The notes under the pieces were generated by a model. That model was not told where the DNA came from. It ran no database searches and worked only from the letters and a program-made list of their open reading frames with translations. Shown piece by piece: positions 1 through 7,579 of a stretch of DNA of 64,000 nucleotides. The stretch's first letter is position 1, and every line of letters starts with the position of its first letter. This DNA comes from Tabrizicola sp. (lineage in GTDB: Bacteria; Pseudomonadota; Alphaproteobacteria; Rhodobacterales; Rhodobacteraceae), in the NCBI RefSeq assembly GCF_016792905.1, contig NZ_JAEULP010000026.1:1-64000 (forward strand). The letters run 5' to 3'. The position numbers and the translations under genes were made by a program.

Positions 1-118
1 CCACATCGCCAAACTCATGAACGACCGCCCCCGCAAAACCCTCGGATGGAAAACCCCCACCCAAGCCCTCGCCGAAGAAATCGCTCTCGCCGCCAAAAGT
101 GTTGCAGTTGGAACTTGA
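1..118 (+). mobile_element. IS30-family transposase, C-terminal fragment
   Basis: Reading frame 2 gives a 38-residue tail ending in TGA at 116-118. It contains LMNDRPRKTLGWKTP, the hallmark C-terminal stretch of IS30-type DDE integrases (N-RPRK-LG-KTP). The rest of the transposase lies left of the window. The bases just after the stop should include the right terminal inverted repeat, but its exact end cannot be fixed from one side. The family call is firm. Whether the element is intact cannot be judged. Confidence 0.8.
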
Positions 119-135
119 GTTAACCCTTTCTGAAC

Positions 136-190
136 GTCCGCGACCAAGCCATTGATTTCATTGTGCCGAAAATTCTGTCCACCGTGGACA
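136..190 (+). repeat. Dispersed palindrome element, copy 1
   Basis: The 15-bp palindrome TGTCCACCGTGGACA at 176-190 is preceded at fixed distance by GTCCGCGACCAAGCCATTG (136-154). The same layout recurs at 44024-44078, 48504-48553 and, inverted, at 9204-9250. Copies 1 and 3 align without gaps over 55 bp. This copy lies between the IS30 tail and the 3' end of the PhyH gene, 9 bp from its stop. Function is unknown. Confidence 0.75.
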
Positions 191-199
191 CCCCAACCC

Positions 200-988
200 T
201 CATCCCGCCCGCAGCACCGGAAACCAGTCCTCCCGCAGCCGCTCTCCCGCCTGCATCCCATGCCCCGGAAACGGCGGCGAGGTCGGCCCCGGCCGCTCGA
301 CATAGCGGGCATCCTCGCCCACCAGCCGCAAGGAAAACGCCCGCCGCCGGTTCGCTGTCGTGTTCCCCCGCGCCCCGTGCAGGGTGCGGAAGTTGAACGC
401 GACCGCATCGCCCGGCTCCATCTGCCACTCCCGGATGTCCATCCCCTCGGCCTCTGGGTCCGGCACCGCCATGTAATCGTCCTTGCCCGGATAGAAGTTC
501 GTCTCCGACATCCAGCGCGTCGGCAGCACGTCCTTCGGCCAGAGATGCGAGCCCGCCACGCAGCGCAGCGCCGCCTCCTTCACCGGGTCCAGGGGCGACC
601 AGAAACTCACCGTCTGCCGCCCCTCGACGAAATAATACGGCCCGTCGGTATGCCAGGGCGTCGGCTTCGTCGTCCCCGGCTCCTTGACCAGCACGTGGTC
701 GTGGAACATCTGCACCCGCTCCGACCGCATCAGCTTCCCCGCAACCTCGGCCACCGCCGACTGCCGGATCACCGCCCCGAATTCCGGCACCTTCTCCCAG
801 TTGCAATAATCGTCGAAGAAATACCCCGGCTCGCCCGGCTTCAGCGTCGCCATCTGGCTGGTCGGGTTCGCCATGTTCCGCGCCACGCCCGCCCGCAGCA
901 TCTCCACCCAATCAGCCCAAAGGCCCCTGATCAGCACGACCCCGTCGCGCTGGTAGGTTTCGACCATCTCTTCCGTGACTGCGACCAT
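200..988 (-). CDS. Phytanoyl-CoA dioxygenase (PhyH) family protein
   Basis: Probable Fe(II)/2-oxoglutarate-dependent oxygenase of 262 aa. The metal-binding HxD lies in TPWHTDGPYYF (about H113/D115). A distal His (FRTLHGARGN, about H204) is followed by the arginine-rich RRRAFSLRL segment expected to bind 2-oxoglutarate. The ATG at 988 was chosen because GGGAGG sits 5 nt upstream; the same frame stays open further upstream but looks non-coding. The substrate is unknown: the family includes phytanoyl-CoA, ectoine and halogenation-type enzymes. A neighbouring acetyltransferase-like gene on the same strand starts 824 bp upstream and ends 41 bp before this start, so the two may be co-transcribed. 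Confidence 0.85.
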   Translation of the reverse strand: MVAVTEEMVETYQRDGVVLIRGLWADWVEMLRAGVARNMANPTSQMATLKPGEPGYFFDDYCNWEKVPEFGAVIRQSAVAEVAGKLMRSERVQMFHDHVLVKEPGTTKPTPWHTDGPYYFVEGRQTVSFWSPLDPVKEAALRCVAGSHLWPKDVLPTRWMSETNFYPGKDDYMAVPDPEAEGMDIREWQMEPGDAVAFNFRTLHGARGNTTANRRRAFSLRLVGEDARYVERPGPTSPPFPGHGMQAGERLREDWFPVLRAG

Positions 989-1029
989 GGCATCCTCCCG
1001 ATTGCAGCCACCCTGCCCCGGCCCGCGTC

Positions 1030-1812
1030 TCACGGCAAGACCAGGCAGGTCGACCCGAGCCGCTTCAGCGCCGCCCCGGTCCCAAGCTTGAACCGGGCAA
1101 GGCCCGGGGCCCGCTCGCTGTCCACCGACCCCAGGTCCAGCCAATGCACACCCTCTGCCCAGAGCGCCTCGGCCGCCCGGGTCAGCATCAACCCGTGCAC
1201 GCCCGCCGCCCGCGCCGCATCAGAGCCCCAGCTCAGGTGATAGCTTGCCGACAGCCCATGCACGACAAAGCACATCGCCGCCTCCACCTCTCCCCCATGG
1301 CGCCATTGCCATATCCGCAGCGCGCCCTCTGGCAGCCCCCGGGTGAACCCCTGCGGCAGTGCCCGGTAGCGCCGCGCCGTCCGCTGGCGCAACTCGGCCT
1401 GAATCAGCGCGTCCAGGGTCCCGCGTTCGCCGTGCCGGACCTGCAGCCCCGTCCTTTCCGCCTGCTTCAGATGCCCTCGCCAGTTTCGCGCCATCCCCGC
1501 CCGCAGGTCCGGCCCAAGCCGCCAGATCGCGTGGTGCATCGGCGTGACCAGCGGCACCAGCCCAAAACCCTTGACCTGCGTCTCCGGCGTCACCATCGTC
1601 AGCCCCGGCCAATGCGCCAGTCGACGCTGCGCGTTTCGCCCCAGCCCTGCCATGCGCGAGATCAGCCGCAGCCGCCCCCGTTCCACCGCCAGCACCGGCC
1701 CGGCGTCCCCCTCCAGCCAGCGGGCCCGCGCGCCGCAGAAGGCCACCGCAGCCGCATAGGCCGGGCTTTGCTGAAGCGGCAGGAATCCCTCGAAGGCACC
1801 CGGTTCGACCAT
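1030..1812 (-). CDS. GNAT/FemAB-like acetyltransferase domain protein
   Basis: A 260-aa protein of the BioF2/Acetyltransf_6 kind (FemAB-like GNAT fold). Its C-terminal half shows the typical flow GVHGLMLTRAAEALWAEGVHWLDLGSVD...GLARFKLGTG, where a glycine-rich turn and FKxGxG precede the terminal beta strand. Proteins of this type transfer acyl or aminoacyl groups, for example in exopolysaccharide or cell-wall modification. The ATG at 1812 was taken as start; the frame continues upstream but runs over a divergent AT-richer spacer. The substrate cannot be inferred. It is probably transcribed together with the PhyH gene downstream. Confidence 0.65.
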   Translation of the reverse strand: MVEPGAFEGFLPLQQSPAYAAAVAFCGARARWLEGDAGPVLAVERGRLRLISRMAGLGRNAQRRLAHWPGLTMVTPETQVKGFGLVPLVTPMHHAIWRLGPDLRAGMARNWRGHLKQAERTGLQVRHGERGTLDALIQAELRQRTARRYRALPQGFTRGLPEGALRIWQWRHGGEVEAAMCFVVHGLSASYHLSWGSDAARAAGVHGLMLTRAAEALWAEGVHWLDLGSVDSERAPGLARFKLGTGAALKRLGSTCLVLP

Positions 1813-1859
1813 GGCGCGATTAACGCAGGCGAAACCTTTCCAGCTGCTTAATGCGCGGC

Positions 1860-1979
1860 ATGAAACCCGTTTCCCTGCGCATATCTGTCGCTCCCACGCC
1901 CCGCCTGACCCTCTGGGTGCCCATCCTGCTGACCGGCGCGCTCGGCCTGGTCTGGCTGGCCCTCGTCGCACTGATCTGA
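1860..1979 (+). CDS. Possible small single-pass membrane protein
   Basis: A 39-codon frame encodes a basic N-terminus followed by a continuous hydrophobic stretch from LTLWVPILLTGALGLVWLAL to the end, typical of a small membrane-inserted peptide. An in-frame ATG also exists at 1851. No clear Shine-Dalgarno sequence precedes either start. It is placed divergently from the acetyltransferase-like gene. No family is recognised, and it could be a chance frame in the 260-bp spacer. Confidence 0.35.
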   Translation: MKPVSLRISVAPTPRLTLWVPILLTGALGLVWLALVALI

Positions 1980-2073
1980 CTTCCGGACCCGGCCAAAGGT
2001 TAGGCTTTGACGCCTTCCCCACCCCCGGCTATGGTCTTGGCGGTCCAAACCGCATTGAGTGGCCTGCGCGACA

Positions 2074-3120
2074 ATGAACCTGAAGGAACTTGCCCAGCGG
2101 CTCGGCTTGTCACCGACCACGGTGTCGCGCGCTTTGAATGGCTATCCGGAGGTGAACGAAGCGACGCGCGAGCGCGTCATGGCGGCGGCGAAGGAACACA
2201 ATTACCACCCGAATTCCCGCGCAATCCGTCTTGCCACCGGGCGCGCCATGGCAGTGGGCCACGTCATCCCGATCGCCACCCGGCATGAGATCGTGAACCC
2301 GGTCTTCGCCGATTTCATCGCCGGGGCCGGTGAAACCTACAGCCGCAACGATTATGACATGCTCCTGTCGGTCGTCTCTGACGATGAAGAGGAGCAGACC
2401 TACCGTGCGATGAAGGTGAAGGGCAACGTCGATGGCGTCATCGTCCATTCCCCGCGCGAAAACGACCCCCGCATCCCGCTCTTGCGGGAAATCGGACTGC
2501 CCTTCGTGGTCCATGGCCGCGCCACCGGCACGACCGTCCCCTATTCATGGCTCGACGTGAACAATCGCCGCGCCTTCCTGCGCGCAACCGAATACCTGCT
2601 CGACCTCGGCCACCGCCGCATTGCCCTGGTCAACGGCCTTGAATTCATGGATTTCGCGATCCGCCGCCGCCGCGGCTATGTCGACGCGCTGGAGGCGCGA
2701 GGCATCTCCCCCGACTCCGCTCTCATGTCCTCCGACGAAATGAGCGAGGTCGCGGGATTCCGTGCCGCGCAAAGAATGCTTGCGCTTCCCGATCCGCCCA
2801 CCGCCTTCCTTGCAGCCTCCATGATATCCGGCATGGGTGTTCGCCGTGCCGTCGAAAGCGAGGGGCTGGTGCTGGGCCGCGATATCTCTCTCATCCTTTT
2901 CGACGACGATCTCAGCTATATGAAGAACGGCGAGGACAAGCCGATTTTCACTGCGGTGCGGTCTTCTGTGCGGGAGGCCGGCCGTCTGGTGGCCGAGATG
3001 CTGCTGGACCGGATCGCCAACCCCGACCAGCCCCCGGTGGAACAGCTCCTGGAAGCCGAACTGGTCGAGGGCATGTCAACCGGCCCCGCGTCCCGGCGCA
3101 GGGCGCCCGAAGCGCTTTGA
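2074..3120 (+). CDS. LacI-family transcriptional regulator
   Basis: 348 aa. The N-terminal LacI helix-turn-helix (MNLKELAQRLGLSPTTVSRALNGYPEVNEATRERV) is followed by the hinge SRAIRLATGR and a periplasmic-binding-protein-like sensor domain. The start is the ATG of MNLKEL; a longer in-frame start only adds MACAT. The glucokinase gene follows after 66 bp on the same strand, so the pair most likely controls and primes sugar catabolism. The inducer is unknown, and no sugar transporter lies in the window. Confidence 0.92.
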   Translation: MNLKELAQRLGLSPTTVSRALNGYPEVNEATRERVMAAAKEHNYHPNSRAIRLATGRAMAVGHVIPIATRHEIVNPVFADFIAGAGETYSRNDYDMLLSVVSDDEEEQTYRAMKVKGNVDGVIVHSPRENDPRIPLLREIGLPFVVHGRATGTTVPYSWLDVNNRRAFLRATEYLLDLGHRRIALVNGLEFMDFAIRRRRGYVDALEARGISPDSALMSSDEMSEVAGFRAAQRMLALPDPPTAFLAASMISGMGVRRAVESEGLVLGRDISLILFDDDLSYMKNGEDKPIFTAVRSSVREAGRLVAEMLLDRIANPDQPPVEQLLEAELVEGMSTGPASRRRAPEAL

Positions 3121-3186
3121 TAGCACTGGCGCGATGGGACGATTCCCCGTATCACCCAACTCAATCCTGACCGACGGACCCGGCCC

Positions 3187-4161
3187 ATGACCCTTGCGAT
3201 CCTTGCCGACATCGGCGGTACCAATACCCGCGTCGCTCTGGCCGAAGGCACTCATGTCCGGATCGACTCGATCCGCCGCTTCCCGAACGCCGAATATCAG
3301 GCGCGTGGCCAGGACATTGCCCATGTTCTGCGTGACTACCTGGCCCAGACCGGTGCCGATGTGACCGGCGTCTGCGTTGCCGCCGCCGGTCCCGTGCAGG
3401 ACGGCGTCGCGACGATGACCAACCTCGCCTGGGTGATGGACGCGGCCAAGCTGACCGCGGCCACCGGCGCGCGCAAGGTGGCGATCCTGAACGACCTGCA
3501 GGCGCAGGGCCAGGCGCTGGGGCATATCCCGGCGGCGAACCTGCGGGCGGTGATCCCCGGCCCGGTGAAGCCGGACACGACCATGCTGGTGGTGGGCCTT
3601 GGCACCGGGGTCAACGCGGCGCCCGTCCATCCGCTGTCCCATGGACGGATCGTGCCGCCCTCCGAATGCGGTCACGTCAACATGCCGGTCCGCAGCGAAG
3701 AGGATTTCCAGCTTGCCCGCTTCATCGAGGCGAAGCTGAAGGCCGAAGGCGAAGTGCCCCATGCCGGGGTCGAAGAGGTTCTGGCCGGGCGCGGCCTGGC
3801 CAATCTGCACGCCTTCGCCGCCTACGTCGCAGGCCACCCCTCCAGCCTGACCTCGGCCGAGGTGCTGGCGGCGCTGGACGCGGGAGACGCGACCGCCGCC
3901 CACGCTGCCCGGCTCTATGTGCACATCCTCGGCCAGATGCTCGCCGATCTGGCGCTGATCCACCTGCCCTATGGCGGCATCTACCTGATCGGCGGCATGT
4001 CCCGCGCGATGACCCCGCATTTCGCGCGCTTCGGACTGGAAGCGGCCTTCCGCGAGGACCGCCGCGTCGACCTCTTGCGGACCGATTTCGCGATCACCGT
4101 GGTCGAGGACGACTATGCCGCCCTGACCGGCTGCGCGGCCTATCTGAACAACGCCAGATAA
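3187..4161 (+). CDS. glk: Glucokinase
   Basis: ATP-dependent phosphorylation of glucose to glucose 6-phosphate. The 324-aa protein starts with the ASKHA phosphate-binding loop ADIGGTNTRVALA and contains NDLQAQGQALG (catalytic Asp region), the adenosine motif LVVGLGTGVNAAPV and the C-terminal GGIYLIGGMSRA. Its length is normal for bacterial Glk of the E. coli type. It lies downstream of a LacI regulator and is convergent with the hydrolase gene, with only 8 bp between the stops. Confidence 0.92.
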   Translation: MTLAILADIGGTNTRVALAEGTHVRIDSIRRFPNAEYQARGQDIAHVLRDYLAQTGADVTGVCVAAAGPVQDGVATMTNLAWVMDAAKLTAATGARKVAILNDLQAQGQALGHIPAANLRAVIPGPVKPDTTMLVVGLGTGVNAAPVHPLSHGRIVPPSECGHVNMPVRSEEDFQLARFIEAKLKAEGEVPHAGVEEVLAGRGLANLHAFAAYVAGHPSSLTSAEVLAALDAGDATAAHAARLYVHILGQMLADLALIHLPYGGIYLIGGMSRAMTPHFARFGLEAAFREDRRVDLLRTDFAITVVEDDYAALTGCAAYLNNAR

Positions 4162-4169
4162 GCCATTGA

Positions 4170-4829
4170 TCAGACGGCAAGACGTTCCTTGATGAACTGA
4201 AGCGCCACGCTCAACCCGTCCGGCGCGATGCCATGGCCGGTGCCCTTCATCACATGCGCGTAGACCGGGAACCCGGCGGCAACCAGCGCGTCCCCCGCCC
4301 GGGCAAGCTCGCCAAACGGCACGACAGGGTCCTGGTCGCCATGCATGATCAGGACCGGCGGCCTGACCCGCGCCTCGGCGACCAGCGCTTCGGGCCGCAG
4401 CAGCCTGCCCGAGATCGCCACCACCCCGGCCACAGGCTTGGCACGGCGGGGGGCGACATGCAGGCTCATCATCGCGCCCTGACTGAAGCCGACCAGCACC
4501 AGCCGGTCGGGCGCAAGCCCTTCCTCTGCCAGGCGGGCGTCCAGAAACGCGTTCAGATCGGCGGCCGAAGCCTCGATCCCCGCCTCTGCCATCGCCTCGG
4601 TCGAGCCGTCGAAGCGCGGGATCGGGAACCACTGGAAGCCGAAGCCGCCCCCGGCGCAGCGATCCGGTGCATCGGGGGCCACGAAGGCCACCCCGGGGAG
4701 ATGCGGCCCCAGCACATCGGACAGGCCCAGGAGGTCGGCGCCATCGGCCCCGTAGCCGTGCAGGAAGACGACCAGCGCCGTGGCCTCGCCCTGCGCCGCG
4801 CCCCTGCGCCCGAACCGCAACTCCTGCAT
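4170..4829 (-). CDS. Alpha/beta hydrolase (phospholipase/carboxylesterase family)
   Basis: 219 aa, one of the small acyl-protein-thioesterase/YpfH-type esterases. The oxyanion loop VVFLHGYGADGADLLGL, nucleophile elbow LVGFSQGAMMSL (GxSxG), Asp in LIMHGDQDPVVP and His in GTGHGI form the full catalytic triad. The ATG at 4829 overlaps the TGA of the upstream glycosylase gene by one base (TGATG), which suggests translational coupling. The natural ester substrate is unknown. Confidence 0.88.
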   Translation of the reverse strand: MQELRFGRRGAAQGEATALVVFLHGYGADGADLLGLSDVLGPHLPGVAFVAPDAPDRCAGGGFGFQWFPIPRFDGSTEAMAEAGIEASAADLNAFLDARLAEEGLAPDRLVLVGFSQGAMMSLHVAPRRAKPVAGVVAISGRLLRPEALVAEARVRPPVLIMHGDQDPVVPFGELARAGDALVAAGFPVYAHVMKGTGHGIAPDGLSVALQFIKERLAV

Positions 4830-5458
4830 CAGATCACCCCTTCGCGTTCCTTCGCGACCCGGTAGTAGGCCCAAAGGATGCGCGCCGCAACCGAGCGCCA
4901 GGGCGACCAGGCCTCGGCCATCGCGCGGAGCGCCTTTTCCGTGGGCCGCGCCTCCAGCCGGAACAGCATCCGCGCCGCCTCCTGCAAGGCCAGGTCGCCC
5001 GGTGCGAAGACATCGGCCCGGCCAAGCGCGAACATCGCATAGATCTCCGCCGTCCAGACCCCGATCCCCGGAACGGCGACCAGCTGGCGGACGACCTCCG
5101 CGTCAGGAATACCGCGCAAGACACTGAAATCGATGCCGGACTGCGCAAGGGCCCGCCCGTAGCGCGCCTTCTGCCGTGATAGTCCCGCCGCGCGCAGATC
5201 CTCGTCCGAGGCCGAGGCCATCGCCGTGGCATCGGTCAGCCCCAGACCCTCCAGCCGCCCCCAGATCGCCCGGGCGCTTGCGACCGAAACCTGCTGCCCG
5301 ACGATCGCCCTGAGCAGCGCGGCAAACCCGTCCTCCTCCCGTCGCAAGGGCAAGGCCCCCACCAGCGGCAGGGCCTCGGCGAAGCGCGGCTCCTGCTTGG
5401 CAAGCCACCCCGCGCCTTCCGCCACGCAGTCCAGCGAGATGATGATCCGCCCAACCAT
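4829..5458 (-). CDS. DNA-3-methyladenine glycosylase II (AlkA-like, HhH-GPD)
   Basis: Base-excision repair glycosylase of 209 aa that removes alkylated purines. It contains the helix-hairpin-helix VPGIGVWTAEIYAMFALG and the catalytic Asp in FAPGDLALQEAA. It lacks the N-terminal Ada-type domain seen in longer AlkA proteins. Its ATG directly follows a copy of the core GGGGATATTTGGGC repeat (5461-5492), which replaces any normal leader. The downstream hydrolase is translationally coupled. Confidence 0.88.
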   Translation of the reverse strand: MVGRIIISLDCVAEGAGWLAKQEPRFAEALPLVGALPLRREEDGFAALLRAIVGQQVSVASARAIWGRLEGLGLTDATAMASASDEDLRAAGLSRQKARYGRALAQSGIDFSVLRGIPDAEVVRQLVAVPGIGVWTAEIYAMFALGRADVFAPGDLALQEAARMLFRLEARPTEKALRAMAEAWSPWRSVAARILWAYYRVAKEREGVI

Positions 5459-5460
5459 GT

Positions 5461-5492
5461 TTCATCTTTGCCCAAATATCCCCGCCGGAGGC
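5461..5492 (-). repeat. Core copy of the GGGGATATTTGGGC repeat
   Basis: On the minus strand this reads GCCTCCGGCGGGGATATTTG then GGCAAAGATGAA and abuts the glycosylase ATG. The same core ends the two long two-hairpin elements (18769-18887 and 33416-33532) and recurs at 36241-36272. The orientation is the same relative to transcription at three of these sites. Confidence 0.75.
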
Positions 5493-5541
5493 AACCACCT
5501 TTCCGCTTGCTCCTCCGGTTGGGCAGTTCTACCGATAGCCC

Positions 5542-6747
5542 ATGAGCACAGACACCACAGCCCGCCGCAACGTCCTCGTCCTGGTCGCCGCCCAGGCCAT
5601 CCTTGGCGCGCAGCTCCCGATGATCTTCACCATCGCCGGGCTTGCAGGATCCAGCCTTGCCCCGAACATCTGCTGGGCGACGCTGCCCGTGACGATGATG
5701 GTGGTGGGCTCGATGCTGACCGCGACCCCGATCTCGGCGCTGATGCAGCGCCATGGGCGCCGGGCCGGGTTCTACTTCGGCGTGGCAGGCGGGGCGCTGG
5801 GTGCCGCCATCGGCGCCTGGGGCCTGTCGACCGGCAGCTTCCTCCTGTTCTGCATCGGGGCGCTATTCTCCGGCATCTACATGTCTGCAAACGGGTTCTA
5901 CCGCTTTGCCGCCGTCGACACCGCGTCCGAGGCCTTCCGGCCGAAGGCGATCAGCTGGGTCATGGCGGGGGGTCTGCTTTCCGCCGTCGTCGGGCCGCAA
6001 CTGGTGAAAGTGACCGCCGATGCCATGGCCGTGACCTTCCTCGGCTCCTACCTCACCGTCATCGTGCTGAACTTCCTCGGGTCCTTCCTCTTCCTCGCGC
6101 TCGACATCCCGAAGCCGAAGCCCCCGACCGCCGGGGCCTTGGCCGGTCGCAGCCGTGGCGAGCTTCTGCGCAATCCGACGATCCTTGTCGCTATGATCTG
6201 CGCCACCGTCTCCTACGCGCTGATGAACCTCGTCATGACCTCCTCGCCCCTCGCCGTGGTCGGCTGCGGCTTCACCAAGGGCAACGCGGCCGACATCGTG
6301 ACCGCGCATGTCCTTGCAATGTATGCGCCCTCGTTCTTCACCGGCCACCTGATCGCCCGCTTCGGTACCGAGAGGATCATTGCCGTCGGCCTCGCCATCC
6401 TCGCCTGCGCCGGGGCGGTGGCGATGGCCGGGGTGCAGCTGGAGAACTTCTTCGCGGCACTCATGCTCCTGGGCCTCGGCTGGAATTTCGGCTTCATCGG
6501 CGCGACGACGATGTTGACCAGTGCGCAGCGCCCCGAGGAACGCGGGCGGTTGCAGGGCCTGAACGATCTAGTGGTGTTTGGCGGGGTGACGTTGGCCAGC
6601 TTCTCGTCGGGCGGGCTGATGAACTGCTCGGGCGGAACGGTCCAGGCGGGCTGGCAGATGGTGAACCTTGCCATGCTGCCCTTCCTGGTGCTGGCGGGGG
6701 GCGCGCTGATCTGGCTCTGGCTGCGCCCCGAAGCGCGCCGCGCTTGA
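5542..6747 (+). CDS. Major facilitator superfamily transporter
   Basis: A 401-aa integral membrane protein with about twelve hydrophobic segments. The loop-2/3 motif LMQRHGRRAGF and the central cytoplasmic loop PKPKPPTAGALAGRSRGELL split it into two six-helix halves, as in the MFS. Conserved features include GLGWNFGFIGATTML and ERGRLQGLNDLVVFGG in the second half. The start has an ordinary upstream region after the repeat-rich spacer. The substrate is unknown; the sequence resembles drug or metabolite exporters. It is convergent with the phytoene-synthase-like gene across a three-palindrome element. Confidence 0.88.
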   Translation: MSTDTTARRNVLVLVAAQAILGAQLPMIFTIAGLAGSSLAPNICWATLPVTMMVVGSMLTATPISALMQRHGRRAGFYFGVAGGALGAAIGAWGLSTGSFLLFCIGALFSGIYMSANGFYRFAAVDTASEAFRPKAISWVMAGGLLSAVVGPQLVKVTADAMAVTFLGSYLTVIVLNFLGSFLFLALDIPKPKPPTAGALAGRSRGELLRNPTILVAMICATVSYALMNLVMTSSPLAVVGCGFTKGNAADIVTAHVLAMYAPSFFTGHLIARFGTERIIAVGLAILACAGAVAMAGVQLENFFAALMLLGLGWNFGFIGATTMLTSAQRPEERGRLQGLNDLVVFGGVTLASFSSGGLMNCSGGTVQAGWQMVNLAMLPFLVLAGGALIWLWLRPEARRA

Positions 6748-6756
6748 CCCGAAGCG

Positions 6757-6824
6757 CCGATTTCTTCGAAGAAATCGGTGCGGAGCCTTCAAAGGCTCCG
6801 CCGCGGAGTTTCAGAAAACTCCGC
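6757..6824. repeat. Three-palindrome element, copy 1
   Basis: Three adjacent hairpins: a perfect 22-bp palindrome at 6757-6778 (centre CTTCGAAG), one at 6780-6801 (GCGGAGCCTT, 2-nt centre, mirrored) and one at 6803-6824 (GCGGAGTTT, 4-nt loop, mirrored). A second copy lies at 34593-34660. The element fills the gap between two convergent genes and probably acts as a bidirectional terminator. Confidence 0.8.
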
Positions 6825-6826
6825 CG

Positions 6827-7579
6827 CTACCAGCGTCCAGTGAACGCCTGCCAAAGCAACGCCCAACGTTTCCGCACCTCGGGCAGTTCTGGTGAAGATT
6901 GCCCCGCAACCACCTGATTCAAAATACTTTCTGTCTGCCATCCAACCAACAGGGCCGGGGCAACTTCCCTGGGCACCGCCTTCCGGCCCTTGCGCGCTTC
7001 CGCCAACCGCTCCAGCCCGAGCCGTGCAAGGTCCGCGGTTTCCATCCCCTCAGGCAAGGGCTGCCGCCCGCGCGCCCGCAATTCCGGCACCGCCCGCAGA
7101 TAACCCGCCGCCGCCGTCGCCCAGCCATAGGCCCGCACCTGGGCCTCAGCCCCGTCCGGCGCGCCAAGAGCCCGTGCCGCCAGCCAAATCAGCCCTGCGC
7201 CGGTGTCGTCCAGATAGGCATCAAGCGCCGCCGCATCGGCGTGGGGGTCGCGATGGATGTCCCAACGCCGTGCCGTGATCAGCCGGTCCAGCACCAAGAC
7301 CGGCAAGCCAAAATCCTGGATCAGCCCGTGCAGCGGCCCCGCCACCTCATGCGCCCGAGCCGCCCCCGAGGCGGTATTCTCCACCACGTCGCGCCACCAT
7401 TGCAGCCGCATCTCCGCGATCAGCGGCTCCTGCGTGACCCAAGGCGCGCGGGCGACCTCCAGATTGAAGGCATAAAGCGGGAAAAGCTGTGCGCGCGCCT
7501 CGCGCGGGGCGGCCATTACCGCGCGGAACCGGTCCGGGTCTCCCCGTTCCACCAGCTCCGCACAAGCCTCCACGCTCAC
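6827..7579 (-). CDS. Squalene/phytoene synthase family protein
   Basis: A 250-aa protein related to the trans-isoprenyl-diphosphate synthases of the SQS/PSY superfamily. Aligned features are LFPLYAFNLEVAR, LQWWRDVVEN and YLDDTGAGLIWLAARALG. The classic DxxxD diphosphate-binding pairs are degenerate, so it may be an accessory protein of the NDUFAF6 kind rather than a carotenoid enzyme. The likely start is the GTG at 7579, which overlaps the cimA stop as GTGA; the frame remains open up to 7612. The coupling to citramalate synthase is unexpected. Confidence 0.7.
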   Translation of the reverse strand: MSVEACAELVERGDPDRFRAVMAAPREARAQLFPLYAFNLEVARAPWVTQEPLIAEMRLQWWRDVVENTASGAARAHEVAGPLHGLIQDFGLPVLVLDRLITARRWDIHRDPHADAAALDAYLDDTGAGLIWLAARALGAPDGAEAQVRAYGWATAAAGYLRAVPELRARGRQPLPEGMETADLARLGLERLAEARKGRKAVPREVAPALLVGWQTESILNQVVAGQSSPELPEVRKRWALLWQAFTGRW

